From assembly GCA_021413535.1 (NCBI GenBank), contig JAIOQF010000214.1, forward strand, positions 1 through 14,560: a stretch of 14,560 bases of DNA, given 5' to 3'. Position numbers and translations under genes: made by a program. Each line of letters starts with the position of its first letter. Position 1 is the stretch's first letter. The notes beneath the pieces were generated by a model. It did no database searches. It had not been told where the DNA came from and was given only the letters and a program-made list of their open reading frames with translations. Below are positions 14,279 through 14,560 of this stretch, piece by piece. Origin of the DNA: Verrucomicrobiota bacterium. GTDB taxonomy: Bacteria; Verrucomicrobiota; Verrucomicrobiia; Verrucomicrobiales; Verrucomicrobiaceae.

Positions 14279-14560
14279 ATGAAGAAATCTACAAAGTCCG
14301 CTCCGATCAGTTCAAAAGTTGCGCGTGACGGGCGGAAAAAAACCGCGGCGGCGATAACCGAAAAATCCTCCACCCCGGCACACGACTCCGGTTTTCCCAT
14401 CGTGGGCATAGGCGCTTCAGCTGGCGGACTGGAGGCGCTGGTGGAGTTGTTTCAGAAAATGCCGCAAAACACAGGCCTGGGCTTTGTGGTCGTCACCCAT
14501 CAGCATCCAAGTCACACGAGCATGCTGCCGGAGTTGTTGGGCAAGGTCACCATGCTGCCC
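14279..14560 (+). CDS. CheB-type methylesterase domain protein, start only
   Basis: The 94 codons present encode a basic, low-complexity lead of about 38 residues, then FPIVGIGASAGGLEAL and VVVTHQHPSH, the serine (GASAGG) and histidine region of the CheB protein-glutamate methylesterase domain. There is no receiver domain before it, as in free CheB; proteins beginning this way are usually large CheB-CheR fusions with PAS and kinase domains. This one is cut by the right edge, so the rest is unknown. The ATG at 14279 is preferred because GGTGGA (14266-14271) lies seven bases before it; an in-frame ATG at 14264 is an alternative. The domain removes methyl groups from receptor glutamates, while fusions often serve signalling other than motility. 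Confidence 0.85.
   Translation, partial: MKKSTKSAPISSKVARDGRKKTAAAITEKSSTPAHDSGFPIVGIGASAGGLEALVELFQKMPQNTGLGFVVVTHQHPSHTSMLPELLGKVTMLP

Overview
The window looks like a chromosomal segment of a Gram-negative bacterium of moderately high GC. I suspect Verrucomicrobia or the wider PVC group, because one secreted protein carries an SHD1 domain, Shine-Dalgarno sequences are often weak or absent, and a CheB-type chemoreceptor-like gene follows. This placement rests on gene flavour only.

Layout. (1) 1-1173, minus strand: a GT4-type glycosyltransferase, cut by the left edge. (2) 1268-2641, plus strand: a secreted SHD1-domain protein with a HEITH zinc-protease motif. (3) 2642-3726: about 1.1 kb without an intact convincing gene. 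It holds a startless Xre-type helix-turn-helix remnant, a doubtful minus-strand reading frame and two or three inverted repeats just ahead of the next gene. (4) 3727-12807: eight plus-strand genes with gaps of -4 to about 52 bases, probably one operon. They encode a DksA/TraR-like protein without its zinc ligands, an alpha/beta hydrolase, a phosphoribosyltransferase, a second hydrolase that has lost its nucleophile, a second phosphoribosyltransferase, an erythromycin-esterase-like protein, a three-domain universal stress protein and a P2-type cation ATPase. (5) 12908-13594, minus strand: the C-terminal transmembrane remnant of a different, Na,K-ATPase-like (IIC-like) pump. (6) 13606-14097, minus strand: a stand-alone cyclic-nucleotide-binding-fold protein. 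(7) 14279-14560, plus strand: the beginning of a CheB methylesterase domain, cut by the right edge.

The central operon is the point of interest. The same ingredients (phosphoribosyltransferase joined to dienelactone-hydrolase-like domain, phosphoribosyltransferase joined to erythromycin-esterase-like domain, tandem Usp proteins, P-type ATPase CtpF) occur, as I recall, in the hypoxia/dormancy (DosR) regulon of Mycobacterium tuberculosis. Here they appear as separate, translationally coupled genes, with the hydrolase-phosphoribosyltransferase pair duplicated in tandem. The DksA-like gene at the head suggests a link to stringent or stationary-phase control. I infer a stress or dormancy island whose shared chemistry, probably involving a ribosyl-phosphate compound, is unknown.
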